Notes under the pieces: generated by a model | The model's database searches: none | What the model was told of the DNA's origin: nothing | The model's input: the letters and a program-made list of their open reading frames with translations, nothing else | Source of the DNA: CAYGBM01 sp964348225 | GTDB lineage: Bacteria; Patescibacteriota; Minisyncoccia; Minisyncoccales; CG1-02-41-26 | Direction: 5' to 3' | Assembly (NCBI GenBank): GCA_964348225.1 | Contig: CAYGBM010000004.1 | Span: forward strand, 1 to 8,259 | DNA: 8,259 nucleotides | Program-made: the position numbers and the translations under genes | Shown here: positions 1-6,182 of the stretch, one piece after another | How positions within the stretch are numbered: the first letter of the stretch is position 1 | Layout: each line of letters opens with the position of its first letter

Positions 1-27
1 ATAATTGAAGAAGTGGAAACACCAGAG

Positions 28-36
28 AGGAGGTGA
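28..36 (+). promoter_or_regulatory. Strong Shine-Dalgarno sequence of the radical SAM gene
   Basis: AGGAGGTGA is a near-perfect match to the anti-Shine-Dalgarno sequence. Its AGGAGG core ends at 33, eight bases before the GTG at 42. An in-frame GTG at 33 lies inside the Shine-Dalgarno itself and so cannot be served by it. This site therefore fixes the start at 42. Confidence 0.85.
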
Positions 37-41
37 AGTTT

Positions 42-1328
42 GTGAAGAAGCTACTAATTATAGTGCCTGGGAAGGCAACCAGTGACATAGCAAAACTTGG
101 TTATAAGATTGCTGTCATCCCTACCCTCACCCCGGCTCTTCTAATTGAATTGTTGCCAAGAGACATATTCAGGGTCAAGGTCCACACAGAGCATATTGAC
201 GGAGGGTTCAGACCATCACCTCAAGATAACCCTGATTTAGTAGTGATTGCTGGGGTTAGAACATTTGCTGCACCAGCAGCTTATGATATCGGAGATTATT
301 TTCTCAAGAGGGGTATACCAGTAGTAATAGGAGGCATCCATCCCTCTGTTTTACCAGAGGAGGCAGGAGCTCACAGCACATCGGTTGTAATAGGCGAAGG
401 AGAAGGAGTTTGGCCTAGGGTTATAAGGGATTTTCTGGAAGATAACCTTCAGCCTTCATACTGTGGCTTTCCTTGTGGCCCTCTTGTGATTTCTCGCGAG
501 GCACGAGATGTAGCTTATCACTTACGCTATTCCAGGGGTAATAGAGGACTTATCTTAGAGACAATCCAGATTACTAAGGGCTGTCCTCATGGATGTGAGT
601 TCTGCTCAGTTTCAGAATTCTCTGGGCGGACAACCAGAAGAAAACCAATTGATGAGGCAATAGAGGAGCTCAAGACCTTAGGCAAACTTATCATCTTTGT
701 TGATGATAATCCCTTTACTTGCAGGGAATATGCCGAGGAATTTTTAGCAAGAATGGCTCCCCTACGAAAGCTTTGGTTCTCCCAAATTTCTGTCAAGACC
801 GCCCAGGATAAACAGCTTTTAAGATTGGCTGCTCGAGCCGGCTGTAAGTGTCTTGCTTGCGGAATTGAGTCGGTGGAAACCCAACAAAGCAAGGGAGGGA
901 ATTTTTCAGTTCGGAATTATAAAGAGGCGATCAGTAATATTCATGAAGCGGGAATTTGGCCAGCTGGAACTTTTATCTTTGGTTTTGATGGAGAAGGGCC
1001 AGGGATATTTCAAAGAACACTTGAGTTTTGCAGAGAGACAAAGCTCTTGTTTGCTGGCTTTCATATTCTTACTCCCTACCCAGGTACCTCTTTACATAGA
1101 CGTCTTGACAGTGAGGGAAGGATTCTGACTAGTGATTGGTCGCAATATACTACTCGAGAAGTAGTATACCAACCAATTGGTATGTCAGCGAAAGAGCTTC
1201 GAGAAGGATTTCAACGAAGTTGTCGAAATTTCTATGCAATAGCCCCCTCTTTGCAGCGAACACGCTCACTGCCTATACTTTTGGGCAATCTTTTTCTCTC
1301 GTTGCGATTCTGGCGGGAGTTTCAATAA
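42..1328 (+). CDS. B12-binding-type radical SAM protein
   Basis: This encodes about 428 residues from a GTG start chosen because of the Shine-Dalgarno sequence eight bases upstream. The N-terminal half looks like the cobalamin-binding fold often placed before radical SAM domains, with GGIHPSVLPEEA near residues 97-108, the usual G-G-x-H-x-x-x-x-P-E-E signature. The radical SAM domain follows, with CPHGCEFC at about 181-188 (CX3CX2C, the three cysteines that hold the 4Fe-4S cluster), then IFVDDNPF, GIES, GTFIFGFDGEG and LTPYPGTSLH. All of these are typical of the B12-binding radical SAM superfamily. Such enzymes perform radical methylations, ring rearrangements and similar chemistry on lipids, cofactors or natural products; the substrate cannot be read from the sequence. 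No signal peptide is evident. It is probably transcribed alone, since a terminator follows directly and the next gene converges. The family call is firm and the function is unknown. Confidence 0.9.
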   Translation: MKKLLIIVPGKATSDIAKLGYKIAVIPTLTPALLIELLPRDIFRVKVHTEHIDGGFRPSPQDNPDLVVIAGVRTFAAPAAYDIGDYFLKRGIPVVIGGIHPSVLPEEAGAHSTSVVIGEGEGVWPRVIRDFLEDNLQPSYCGFPCGPLVISREARDVAYHLRYSRGNRGLILETIQITKGCPHGCEFCSVSEFSGRTTRRKPIDEAIEELKTLGKLIIFVDDNPFTCREYAEEFLARMAPLRKLWFSQISVKTAQDKQLLRLAARAGCKCLACGIESVETQQSKGGNFSVRNYKEAISNIHEAGIWPAGTFIFGFDGEGPGIFQRTLEFCRETKLLFAGFHILTPYPGTSLHRRLDSEGRILTSDWSQYTTREVVYQPIGMSAKELREGFQRSCRNFYAIAPSLQRTRSLPILLGNLFLSLRFWREFQ

Positions 1329-1330
1329 CT

Positions 1331-1368
1331 GTGGCAGCTTGTCTGAGTACTTGCTGCCCAATTTTTTT
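1331..1368 (+). terminator. Rho-independent terminator after the radical SAM gene
   Basis: GGCAGC (1333-1338) pairs with GCTGCC (1353-1358) across a 14-nt loop. After CAA comes a run of seven T (1362-1368). It begins three bases after the stop codon and reads toward the converging rtcA gene. On the opposite strand no T-run follows the stem, so it should act only on the plus strand. Confidence 0.7.
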
Positions 1369-1419
1369 CAAAAAATATTTTTCATCTTAATTTGTAAAAT
1401 CGAAGTAAAACCTAAGTGG

Positions 1420-2481
1420 CTATTGAATAGCTGGAATCCACGAGACTAGTTTGTCTTTTGTTTCAAATTTACCCTCTAAGAATTTTTCAATTACCCAGAT
1501 GTTGGTTTTACAGTGTTCAGTGATTTCTGAGGCAGTGATTGAGCTTTTTTCTTTGGCCTGTGCCATAAAGGGCAGGATTTGATCGGCTGTGTGACTGTCT
1601 AAGCAGGCGTTTGATTTGCCCTCTGCTAAAAAGTTGTTTGCTGCTTGTTTGCCAACTTGTTCAGCTGATTTGCCAAGCTTTCCTAAGTCATCAACACCGA
1701 TTATTGTGTTTGCAAAATCTCCAATAATGTTTATTTGGCTTCCTGTTGAGGAAGTTTGGTAATACTCTATTTTTTCTTCAGTTGGCAGCTTGAATTTGCC
1801 TAAGATTTCTTTGGCTGCTGCCATTTGACGCTCCGCCACCCTTTTTTGTTTCAGGGATTCTGAGGCGCCAGAAATAATAGTAATTTTCTTGATCGGTCCT
1901 CTTTCTGTAAAATTGATTGGTTTTAAGTTGGGGGTTTGCCCACCGAAGCCTTGGCGAAGGTGGGGATAAATCTTAACCTCAACCTCAGCGCCGCCTTCTG
2001 GGTAAAATCCCCTTTTCTTTATTTCAATATCAGCTGGTTTTTTATCCGTTATTTTTTCTAAGGTTTTCAAGAAAACAAAACGAAAATGGTCAATGGTGGG
2101 GGAGAAAAAAGTATCGGTTGCTCCTCCCTGAAAAGAAACCTTGATTGGCTCTGGAGCGAGGAGACAAGGTAAAATTAATGTTTGCAAAACCAGGGTAATA
2201 CTGCCAGCTGTCTTGATTTTCACCTCAAGGTCTCTTGCCTGAATTTCGCCTGGCTGAAAAATTATTTCTTCAGAGCCTAATTCATCACCTTCTAGCTTTC
2301 CTTGGCAAAGGTCGTTCAGAGCTCTAATACCCAAAAGGTGTTGAGCAGCAAGCCCTGGTTTAGGTCTGCCTTTTCTTATATTAAAAACACGGCAGTCTTT
2401 TTTGGTAACTGCTGACAGAGCCAGACCTGTTCTTAGGATTTGGCCGCCTCCAGATCCGGTTGAGCCGTCAATTTCAATCAT
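1420..2481 (-). CDS. rtcA: RNA 3'-terminal phosphate cyclase (RtcA)
   Basis: RtcA uses ATP to turn an RNA 3'-phosphate into a 2',3'-cyclic phosphate through a covalent histidine-AMP intermediate, and acts in cytoplasmic RNA repair or processing. The 353 residues carry the N-terminal signature GSTGSGGGQILRTGLALS (6-23), the loop KRGFYPEGGAEV (156-167, family consensus RGxxPxGGG) and DSHTADQ (295-301). In the last, His297 corresponds to the adenylylated histidine (His309 in E. coli). It is about ten residues longer than typical RtcA because residues 173-184 are encoded by a palindromic repeat (separate entry). The start overlaps the end of the PRPP synthetase gene by 8 nt, so it is the second gene of a two-gene operon and is probably translated by coupling, as no Shine-Dalgarno is visible. 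It stops at TAG. No rtcB or rtcR is nearby. The identification is secure; activity with the insertion is inferred. Confidence 0.95.
   Translation of the reverse strand: MIEIDGSTGSGGGQILRTGLALSAVTKKDCRVFNIRKGRPKPGLAAQHLLGIRALNDLCQGKLEGDELGSEEIIFQPGEIQARDLEVKIKTAGSITLVLQTLILPCLLAPEPIKVSFQGGATDTFFSPTIDHFRFVFLKTLEKITDKKPADIEIKKRGFYPEGGAEVEVKIYPHLRQGFGGQTPNLKPINFTERGPIKKITIISGASESLKQKRVAERQMAAAKEILGKFKLPTEEKIEYYQTSSTGSQINIIGDFANTIIGVDDLGKLGKSAEQVGKQAANNFLAEGKSNACLDSHTADQILPFMAQAKEKSSITASEITEHCKTNIWVIEKFLEGKFETKDKLVSWIPAIQ
1939..1964. repeat. Palindromic repeat inserted in frame in rtcA
   Basis: CCCACC (1939-1944) and GGTGGG (1959-1964) form the outer arms. Inside, GAAGCC and GGCGAA are partly self-complementary, and CCTT/AAGG gives an alternative inner hairpin. 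Read on the rtcA strand it encodes HLRQGFGGQ with flanking proline and threonine, about residues 173-184, between the PEGG segment and the next conserved block. The local GC content is much higher than in the surrounding gene. From memory, GFGGQ-type peptides from such repeats occur in many unrelated proteins of Parcubacteria-like genomes, comparable in principle to Rickettsia palindromic elements. That comparison was not tested here. Confidence 0.65.
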
Positions 2482-3361
2482 ATTTGATTGTTTCTAAAAT
2501 TAAATCAGTGATGTCAATGTTGGCTTGTTTTTGATTGACAGTGTTGGTTAAATAAAGCTTGGCGTATTTTTGCTTGACCTTGGAGATGCCAGATGGCAGA
2601 ACACCGTGGGTAATTAAGGCAATAATTTTTTTTGGCCCCAGTCTCTTGCCAGCTTCACAAAACCTGACCAAGGTTCCGCCTGTTTCTAACAAGTCATCTA
2701 TTACCCCGATTACTTTTCCTTTGAAAAGCCCTTCTAAGTCTTTTGGGGTTTTGATCTCTACTGTGTAAGAATCTGTTCTCTTTTTTTCCATTTTGGTGAT
2801 CCTGGCTACTCCTGTTCTCCTTTTGCCGCCGATATCTGGTGAAAGAAAAAGAATATTTTCTTTGAAGTCTTTTTTGGCTTTTTCTATCAAAAGAGGAAGA
2901 GCTGAAACATCAACAATGGGATATTTCTTGAGCCATTTTTTTCCGCCGAAGTGAGGGTCAATGATATAGATTTTTTTGACCTTATAATAGTTTACTATTT
3001 TTTCAATTAGATTTTCAGCAACATTTGTTTCTCCTTTTTCAAAAACATTGTCTTGCATGCCATAAGGGAAATAACTGAAAAATACTTCAACTTTGGCTTG
3101 GCTGTCTCTTAATATCTGCAAAATAAGCTCAAGCTCTACCAACCCTTCATTGGGCTTGGGCATGCCAGCGTGCAGAACAATAACCCTTTTCCCTTTCAGT
3201 TTGGAAGACTCTGGGATTTTCATATAAATCTCACCATCAGGAAAATACCTTTTGCCTTCTTTGTTCTCAGAGGGAAATATCGTTTTAAAATCCTGGCTCT
3301 TTTTCTGAATTATCCTAGCCAGATGATGAGCAGATAGGGTTGCAATAACCAAAGTTTTCAT
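2474..3361 (-). CDS. prs: Ribose-phosphate pyrophosphokinase (PRPP synthetase)
   Basis: Prs transfers pyrophosphate from ATP to ribose 5-phosphate, giving PRPP for nucleotide, histidine and tryptophan synthesis. The 295 residues are at the short end for the family and show its motifs in order: FPDGE (40-44), SYFPYGMQD (96-104, the usual PYARQD region), DPHF (135-138, metal-binding histidine), SPDIGGKRR (174-182), a lysine/arginine-rich flexible loop near 190-195, and the PRPP-binding loop VIDDLLETGGTL (220-231). The GMQDNVF variant in place of ARQDR and the short length recall archaeal or deep-branching bacterial forms. Only a weak AAGG precedes the ATG. It is the first gene of the minus-strand operon with rtcA (8-nt overlap, TGA stop) and is divergent from argG. 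Its product PRPP is the co-substrate of the HisG-type enzymes encoded on the other side of the shared control region. Confidence 0.93.
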   Translation of the reverse strand: MKTLVIATLSAHHLARIIQKKSQDFKTIFPSENKEGKRYFPDGEIYMKIPESSKLKGKRVIVLHAGMPKPNEGLVELELILQILRDSQAKVEVFFSYFPYGMQDNVFEKGETNVAENLIEKIVNYYKVKKIYIIDPHFGGKKWLKKYPIVDVSALPLLIEKAKKDFKENILFLSPDIGGKRRTGVARITKMEKKRTDSYTVEIKTPKDLEGLFKGKVIGVIDDLLETGGTLVRFCEAGKRLGPKKIIALITHGVLPSGISKVKQKYAKLYLTNTVNQKQANIDITDLILETIKYD

Positions 3362-3423
3362 ACCTTATTTTAACTTTTAAGAAAAAAAATTCCAGTCCAA
3401 AATCAATAGAGCGTGCTTTAGAG

Positions 3424-3451
3424 TTTACAAAAAGAATAAATATGTTAAAAT
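3424..3451 (+). promoter_or_regulatory. Candidate sigma-70 promoter for argG
   Basis: TTTACA (3424-3429) and TAAAAT (3446-3451) are separated by 16 bases. Transcription would begin near 3458 and give a leader of roughly 155 nt carrying the hairpins and direct repeat described separately. In such AT-rich sequence a chance match is possible. Confidence 0.4.
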
Positions 3452-3525
3452 CTATATCAGTTGTCCCCTCTGGACATTTGACTGCAAAAATTTTATTATA
3501 AAGGTGTAATAATAGTATATTCTTG

Positions 3526-3545
3526 AGATATCAAAAGATATCAAA
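3526..3545. repeat. Tandem 10-bp direct repeat AGATATCAAA in the argG leader
   Basis: Two exact, adjacent copies of AGATATCAAA occur, each containing the palindrome GATATC. One helical turn of spacing would suit a protein binding the same DNA face twice, so it could be an operator. No regulator gene is in the window to link to it. Confidence 0.5.
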
Positions 3546-3549
3546 ATTT

Positions 3550-3565
3550 TTGGCGGTCTCGCCAA
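3550..3565 (+). repeat. Short hairpin in the argG leader
   Basis: TTGGCG and CGCCAA form a perfect 6-bp stem with a GTCT tetraloop, 49 bases before the argG ATG. It is followed by ATAAAG and not a T-run, so it is not a standard terminator. It may stabilise the leader RNA or serve as a binding site. Confidence 0.4.
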
Positions 3566-3614
3566 TAAAGATCAAACTAGGTGTTTTTGAAATAAAAAAG
3601 AATAAAATAAAACT

Positions 3615-4856
3615 ATGCCAAAAGAAAAAGTAGTTTTAGCTTATAGCGGGGGCCTTGACACTTCAGTTATTCTCCATTGGTTGATTCAAAAGGGCTACGA
3701 TGTGATAGCCTTTACAGCTGATTTGGGTCAGCCAGGAGAGGACTTTAAAGCATTAAAAGAGAAGGCCTTAAAAATTGGGGCTTCCAAGGTTTACATTGAA
3801 GATGTAAAGGAGGAATTCGTAAAAGACTTTATATTTCCAGCCATAAGGGCAAATGCTGTTTATGAGGGCAGATACCTTTTGGGCACTTCTTTAGCAAGGC
3901 CATTAACTGCTAAGACGCAAATTGAAATAGCCAAAAAGGAAGGGGCGACCGCGGTAGCTCATGGGGCAACGGGCAAGGGAAATGACCAGGTGAGGTTTGA
4001 GCTCACCTATCATGTTCTTTTTCCCGGAGTTAAGGTTATAGCTCCCTGGAAGGATGAAGAATTTTTGAATAAATTCCAGGGGAGGTCAGATGAAATTAAA
4101 TATGCTAAGGAGCACGGGATTCCTGTTAAAGCTACAAAAGAAGACCCTTGGAGCTCAGATGAAAATATTATGCATATTAGTTATGAATCCGGGGAATTAG
4201 AAGACCCTATGAGAAGACCGAGGGAAAGGATGTTTGAATCAACTGCTTCTCCTCAGGAAGCACCTGATAAAGAAACGAAAATTGAGATAGAATTTACAAA
4301 GGGCAATCCAACAAAAGTAACAAATTTAGAGGATGGAACAGTAAAACAAGAAGCTCTGGAATTATTCACTTACTTAAATGAGCTTGGGGGTAAAAATGCC
4401 ATTGCCAGAGAGGATATGGTAGAGAATAGATTTGTTGGAATAAAGTCTCGGGGCGTTTATGAAACCAGAGCTGCAACCATTTTGAGTAAAGCCCACCGGG
4501 ATTTAGAGGGCCTTGTCATGGACCGAGAAGTAATGCATTTGCGAGACAGCTTGATTCCCAAGTTTGCTGAAACGATTTATTATGGATTTTGGTATTCTCC
4601 AGAAATGGAAGTTTTAAGAGTTTTCTTTGATAAAACCCAGGAATATGTTTCTGGCAAAGTAAGATTGGCTTTGTATAAAGGCAATGTCATGTCTATTGGA
4701 AGAGAATCTTCCCTTTCTCTTTACGACCAAGCTCAATCAAGCATGGATGTTGCTGGTGGGTTTGAGCCGAAAAATTCTATTGGGTTTATAAAAACCCAAG
4801 CTATTCGCCTCATAAATTACGTTTTAAGGAACAAAAAGCTGGAAAAAGAAAGATAG
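3615..4856 (+). CDS. argG: Argininosuccinate synthase
   Basis: ArgG joins citrulline and aspartate, using ATP to form AMP and pyrophosphate, giving argininosuccinate in the penultimate step of arginine synthesis. The 413 residues are of normal family length. The N-terminal ATP pyrophosphatase loop is AYSGGLDTS (9-17), and HGATGKGNDQVRFE (116-129) is the ATP/aspartate/citrulline segment. From my knowledge of human ASS1, whose numbering matches almost exactly, the citrulline ligands Tyr87, Ser92, Arg127, Ser180, Ser189, Glu270 and Tyr282 are all present. SDENIMHISYESGELEDP (181-198) is also like the human form. One oddity is YETRAATIL (282-290), where most members have YETPAGTIL or YETPGGTxL. 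The start follows an A-rich leader without a Shine-Dalgarno; the MPKEKVVLAYSGG beginning fits the family, so this ATG is right. It is the first gene of the plus-strand arg/hisG cluster. Confidence 0.97.
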   Translation: MPKEKVVLAYSGGLDTSVILHWLIQKGYDVIAFTADLGQPGEDFKALKEKALKIGASKVYIEDVKEEFVKDFIFPAIRANAVYEGRYLLGTSLARPLTAKTQIEIAKKEGATAVAHGATGKGNDQVRFELTYHVLFPGVKVIAPWKDEEFLNKFQGRSDEIKYAKEHGIPVKATKEDPWSSDENIMHISYESGELEDPMRRPRERMFESTASPQEAPDKETKIEIEFTKGNPTKVTNLEDGTVKQEALELFTYLNELGGKNAIAREDMVENRFVGIKSRGVYETRAATILSKAHRDLEGLVMDREVMHLRDSLIPKFAETIYYGFWYSPEMEVLRVFFDKTQEYVSGKVRLALYKGNVMSIGRESSLSLYDQAQSSMDVAGGFEPKNSIGFIKTQAIRLINYVLRNKKLEKER

Positions 4857-4882
4857 CCTTATTACAGTTTCATCCCAAGGGG

Positions 4883-4910
4883 TTGAATTTTTTGTTTTTA
4901 TGTTTATAAT
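4883..4910 (+). promoter_or_regulatory. Candidate sigma-70 promoter for argH and the hisG pair
   Basis: TTGAAT (4883-4888) and a perfect TATAAT (4905-4910) are 16 bases apart in the argG-argH spacer. Transcription would begin near 4917, giving a leader of about 80 nt that includes the tandem 19-bp repeat. This would let argH and the two hisG genes be expressed independently of argG. Confidence 0.5.
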
Positions 4911-4950
4911 TAATGTTATGTTTTTATTTTTTTATTTATAATTATATAAT

Positions 4951-4990
4951 ATAGTATAATAAATAAAAGATAGTATAATAAATAAAAGAT
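4951..4990. repeat. Tandem 19-bp repeat just upstream of argH
   Basis: TAGTATAATAAATAAAAGA occurs at 4952-4970 and again, exact and adjacent, at 4971-4989, with one matching base on each side. Each copy contains a perfect TATAAT (4955-4960 and 4974-4979), but neither has a clear -35 at normal distance. The second copy ends eight bases before the argH ATG and supplies the only purine-rich stretch (AAAAGA) where a ribosome binding site should be. Confidence 0.85.
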
Positions 4991-4997
4991 ATTAAGT

Positions 4998-6182
4998 ATG
5001 AAACTTTGGAATCAATACGAATTAAATAAAGAAATAGAGGACTTCACAGTGGGTGAAGATTATTCCTTAGATCAAGCCTTGGTTAAATATGACTGCTTGG
5101 GCTCTATAGCCCACACCGAAATGCTTGGCAGGGCTGGAATACTTACTGCAAAAGAAGTAGGAGCTATTAGCAAGGAACTCAAAAAGATTATTGCTTTAGC
5201 AGAAAAAGGTGAATTTAGAATTTTAAAAGCAGAGGAAGATTGCCACACTGCCATTGAGAATTATCTTACTAAGAAATTAGGAGAGGTAGGAAAAAAGGTT
5301 CATACCGCAAGATCAAGAAACGACCAGGTATTAACTGCTTTAAGGCTATATTACAGAGACAGATTAAAAATTTGCCAGGATTTAATTCGCGACCTAAATA
5401 AAGAGCTCAAACGATTTGTTAAGCAGTATGGAAAGATAAAAATTCCTGGCTATACTCACGCAAGAAGAGCAATGCCTTCATCGGTTGCTATATGGGCCAA
5501 TTCATTTATTGAAGCAATGAATGACAATTTAAAGTTGATTGGCTGGAGCGCAGAGTTGATAAATCAATCTCCTCTTGGAACAGGGGCAGGCTATGGAGTT
5601 CCAATAGAGATTGACCGAGAATACTCCTCAAAGCTGTTGGGCTTTGGAAGGGTCCAAGAGAATCCTCTCTATGTTCAAAACAGCAGGGGTAAGTTTGAAT
5701 CAACAGTTCTTCATGCGCTCTCACAGATAATGTTTGATTTAAATAAGATGTCTTCTGATTTAATTACATTTAGCATGCCTGAGTTTGGTTATTTTGAAAT
5801 CCCAGAGTATCTTTGCACGGGCAGCTCGATTATGCCCCACAAAAGAAATCCAGATGTCTTGGAGCTTTTGAGGGCAAAATACTATCACATGGTTTCGTTA
5901 GAGTCTCGGATTAAAACCATAATCGGAAATCTTATCTCAGGCTACAATCGAGATTTCCAACTTACAAAGCAGCCCGTGATGGAGGGGTTTGATATAGTAA
6001 CGCGCAGTTTATCTATAATGAAGCTGGTAATTCAAAATCTAAAGGTTAACGAAGAGAGATGCAAAACAGGGCTGACTCCTGAAATCTACGCCACCAAAGA
6101 GGTTTACGATTTAGTAAAGAAGGGTCTGCCTTTTAGAGAAGCTTACAAAAAAGTTTCAGAAAAATATGCCAAGGAAAAATGA
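4998..6182 (+). CDS. argH: Argininosuccinate lyase, short divergent form
   Basis: ArgH splits argininosuccinate into arginine and fumarate and belongs to the fumarase/aspartase superfamily of homotetramers. The three conserved regions are present: DCHTAIENYL with VHTARSRNDQV (81-111; usual HTGRSRNDQ), GYTHARRAMP (151-160; usual GYTHLQRAQP, catalytic Thr-His retained) and GSSIMPHKRNPD (275-286; usual GSSIMPQKKNPD, catalytic Ser276 retained). SPLGTGAGYGVPIEIDRE (191-208) and YNRDFQ also fit. PHKRNP is the form typical of adenylosuccinate lyase (PurB), but the rest favours ArgH. At 394 residues it lacks roughly the last 50-60 residues of usual 450-460-residue ArgH, ending soon after the PFREAYKKV motif. 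No frameshifted remnant follows, because the next gene starts 17 nt before its stop. ATG is the only reasonable start; ribosome binding is weak. Confidence 0.9.
   Translation: MKLWNQYELNKEIEDFTVGEDYSLDQALVKYDCLGSIAHTEMLGRAGILTAKEVGAISKELKKIIALAEKGEFRILKAEEDCHTAIENYLTKKLGEVGKKVHTARSRNDQVLTALRLYYRDRLKICQDLIRDLNKELKRFVKQYGKIKIPGYTHARRAMPSSVAIWANSFIEAMNDNLKLIGWSAELINQSPLGTGAGYGVPIEIDREYSSKLLGFGRVQENPLYVQNSRGKFESTVLHALSQIMFDLNKMSSDLITFSMPEFGYFEIPEYLCTGSSIMPHKRNPDVLELLRAKYYHMVSLESRIKTIIGNLISGYNRDFQLTKQPVMEGFDIVTRSLSIMKLVIQNLKVNEERCKTGLTPEIYATKEVYDLVKKGLPFREAYKKVSEKYAKEK

Larger units (their letters stand above)
3362..3614. other. Divergent non-coding control region between prs and argG
   Basis: This is 253 AT-rich bases with no convincing gene. 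It holds a plausible plus-strand promoter (3424-3451), a small TGTCC/GGACA hairpin (3462-3476), a tandem AGATATCAAA pair (3526-3545) and a TTGGCG/CGCCAA hairpin (3550-3565). For prs on the minus strand I find only a weak TAAAAT just before the start codon (3367-3372) and no good -35, so I do not call a promoter there. No Shine-Dalgarno precedes argG. Confidence 0.7.

Noticed and set aside
33..41. In-frame GTG at 33 as the start of the radical SAM gene
   Set aside because: It overlaps the Shine-Dalgarno sequence. The GTG at 42 has ideal 8-base spacing.
587..892. Open frames of 60-103 codons opposite or overlapping the radical SAM, prs, argH and hisG genes
   Set aside because: They lie wholly inside well-supported genes in other frames, have no family motifs and no convincing start signals.
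1146..1168. TATACTAC/GTAGTATA inverted repeat with 7-nt loop, followed by a TACCAA/TTGGTA palindrome, in the radical SAM gene
   Set aside because: They lie inside a conserved-looking coding region with no interruption. Short AT-rich inverted repeats like this are expected by chance.
1369..1385. AAAAAATATTTTT palindrome as a terminator for rtcA
   Set aside because: It is an AT-only stem with no GC pairs, so it is too weak to call. rtcA may end by another mechanism.
1136..1390. 84-codon plus-strand open frame overlapping the end of the radical SAM gene
   Set aside because: It is a frame-shifted reading of the C-terminus and runs through the terminator. The radical SAM frame is intact to its own stop, so there is no frameshift.
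3362..3614. tRNA, riboswitch or CRISPR in the non-coding spacers
   Set aside because: No cloverleaf, CCA end, spaced identical repeats or recognisable riboswitch core was found in this or the other spacers.
2474..6182. Recoding of TGA (as glycine or tryptophan) seen in some Patescibacteria
   Set aside because: TGA ends prs and argH at sensible family endpoints, and no in-frame TGA occurs inside any gene.
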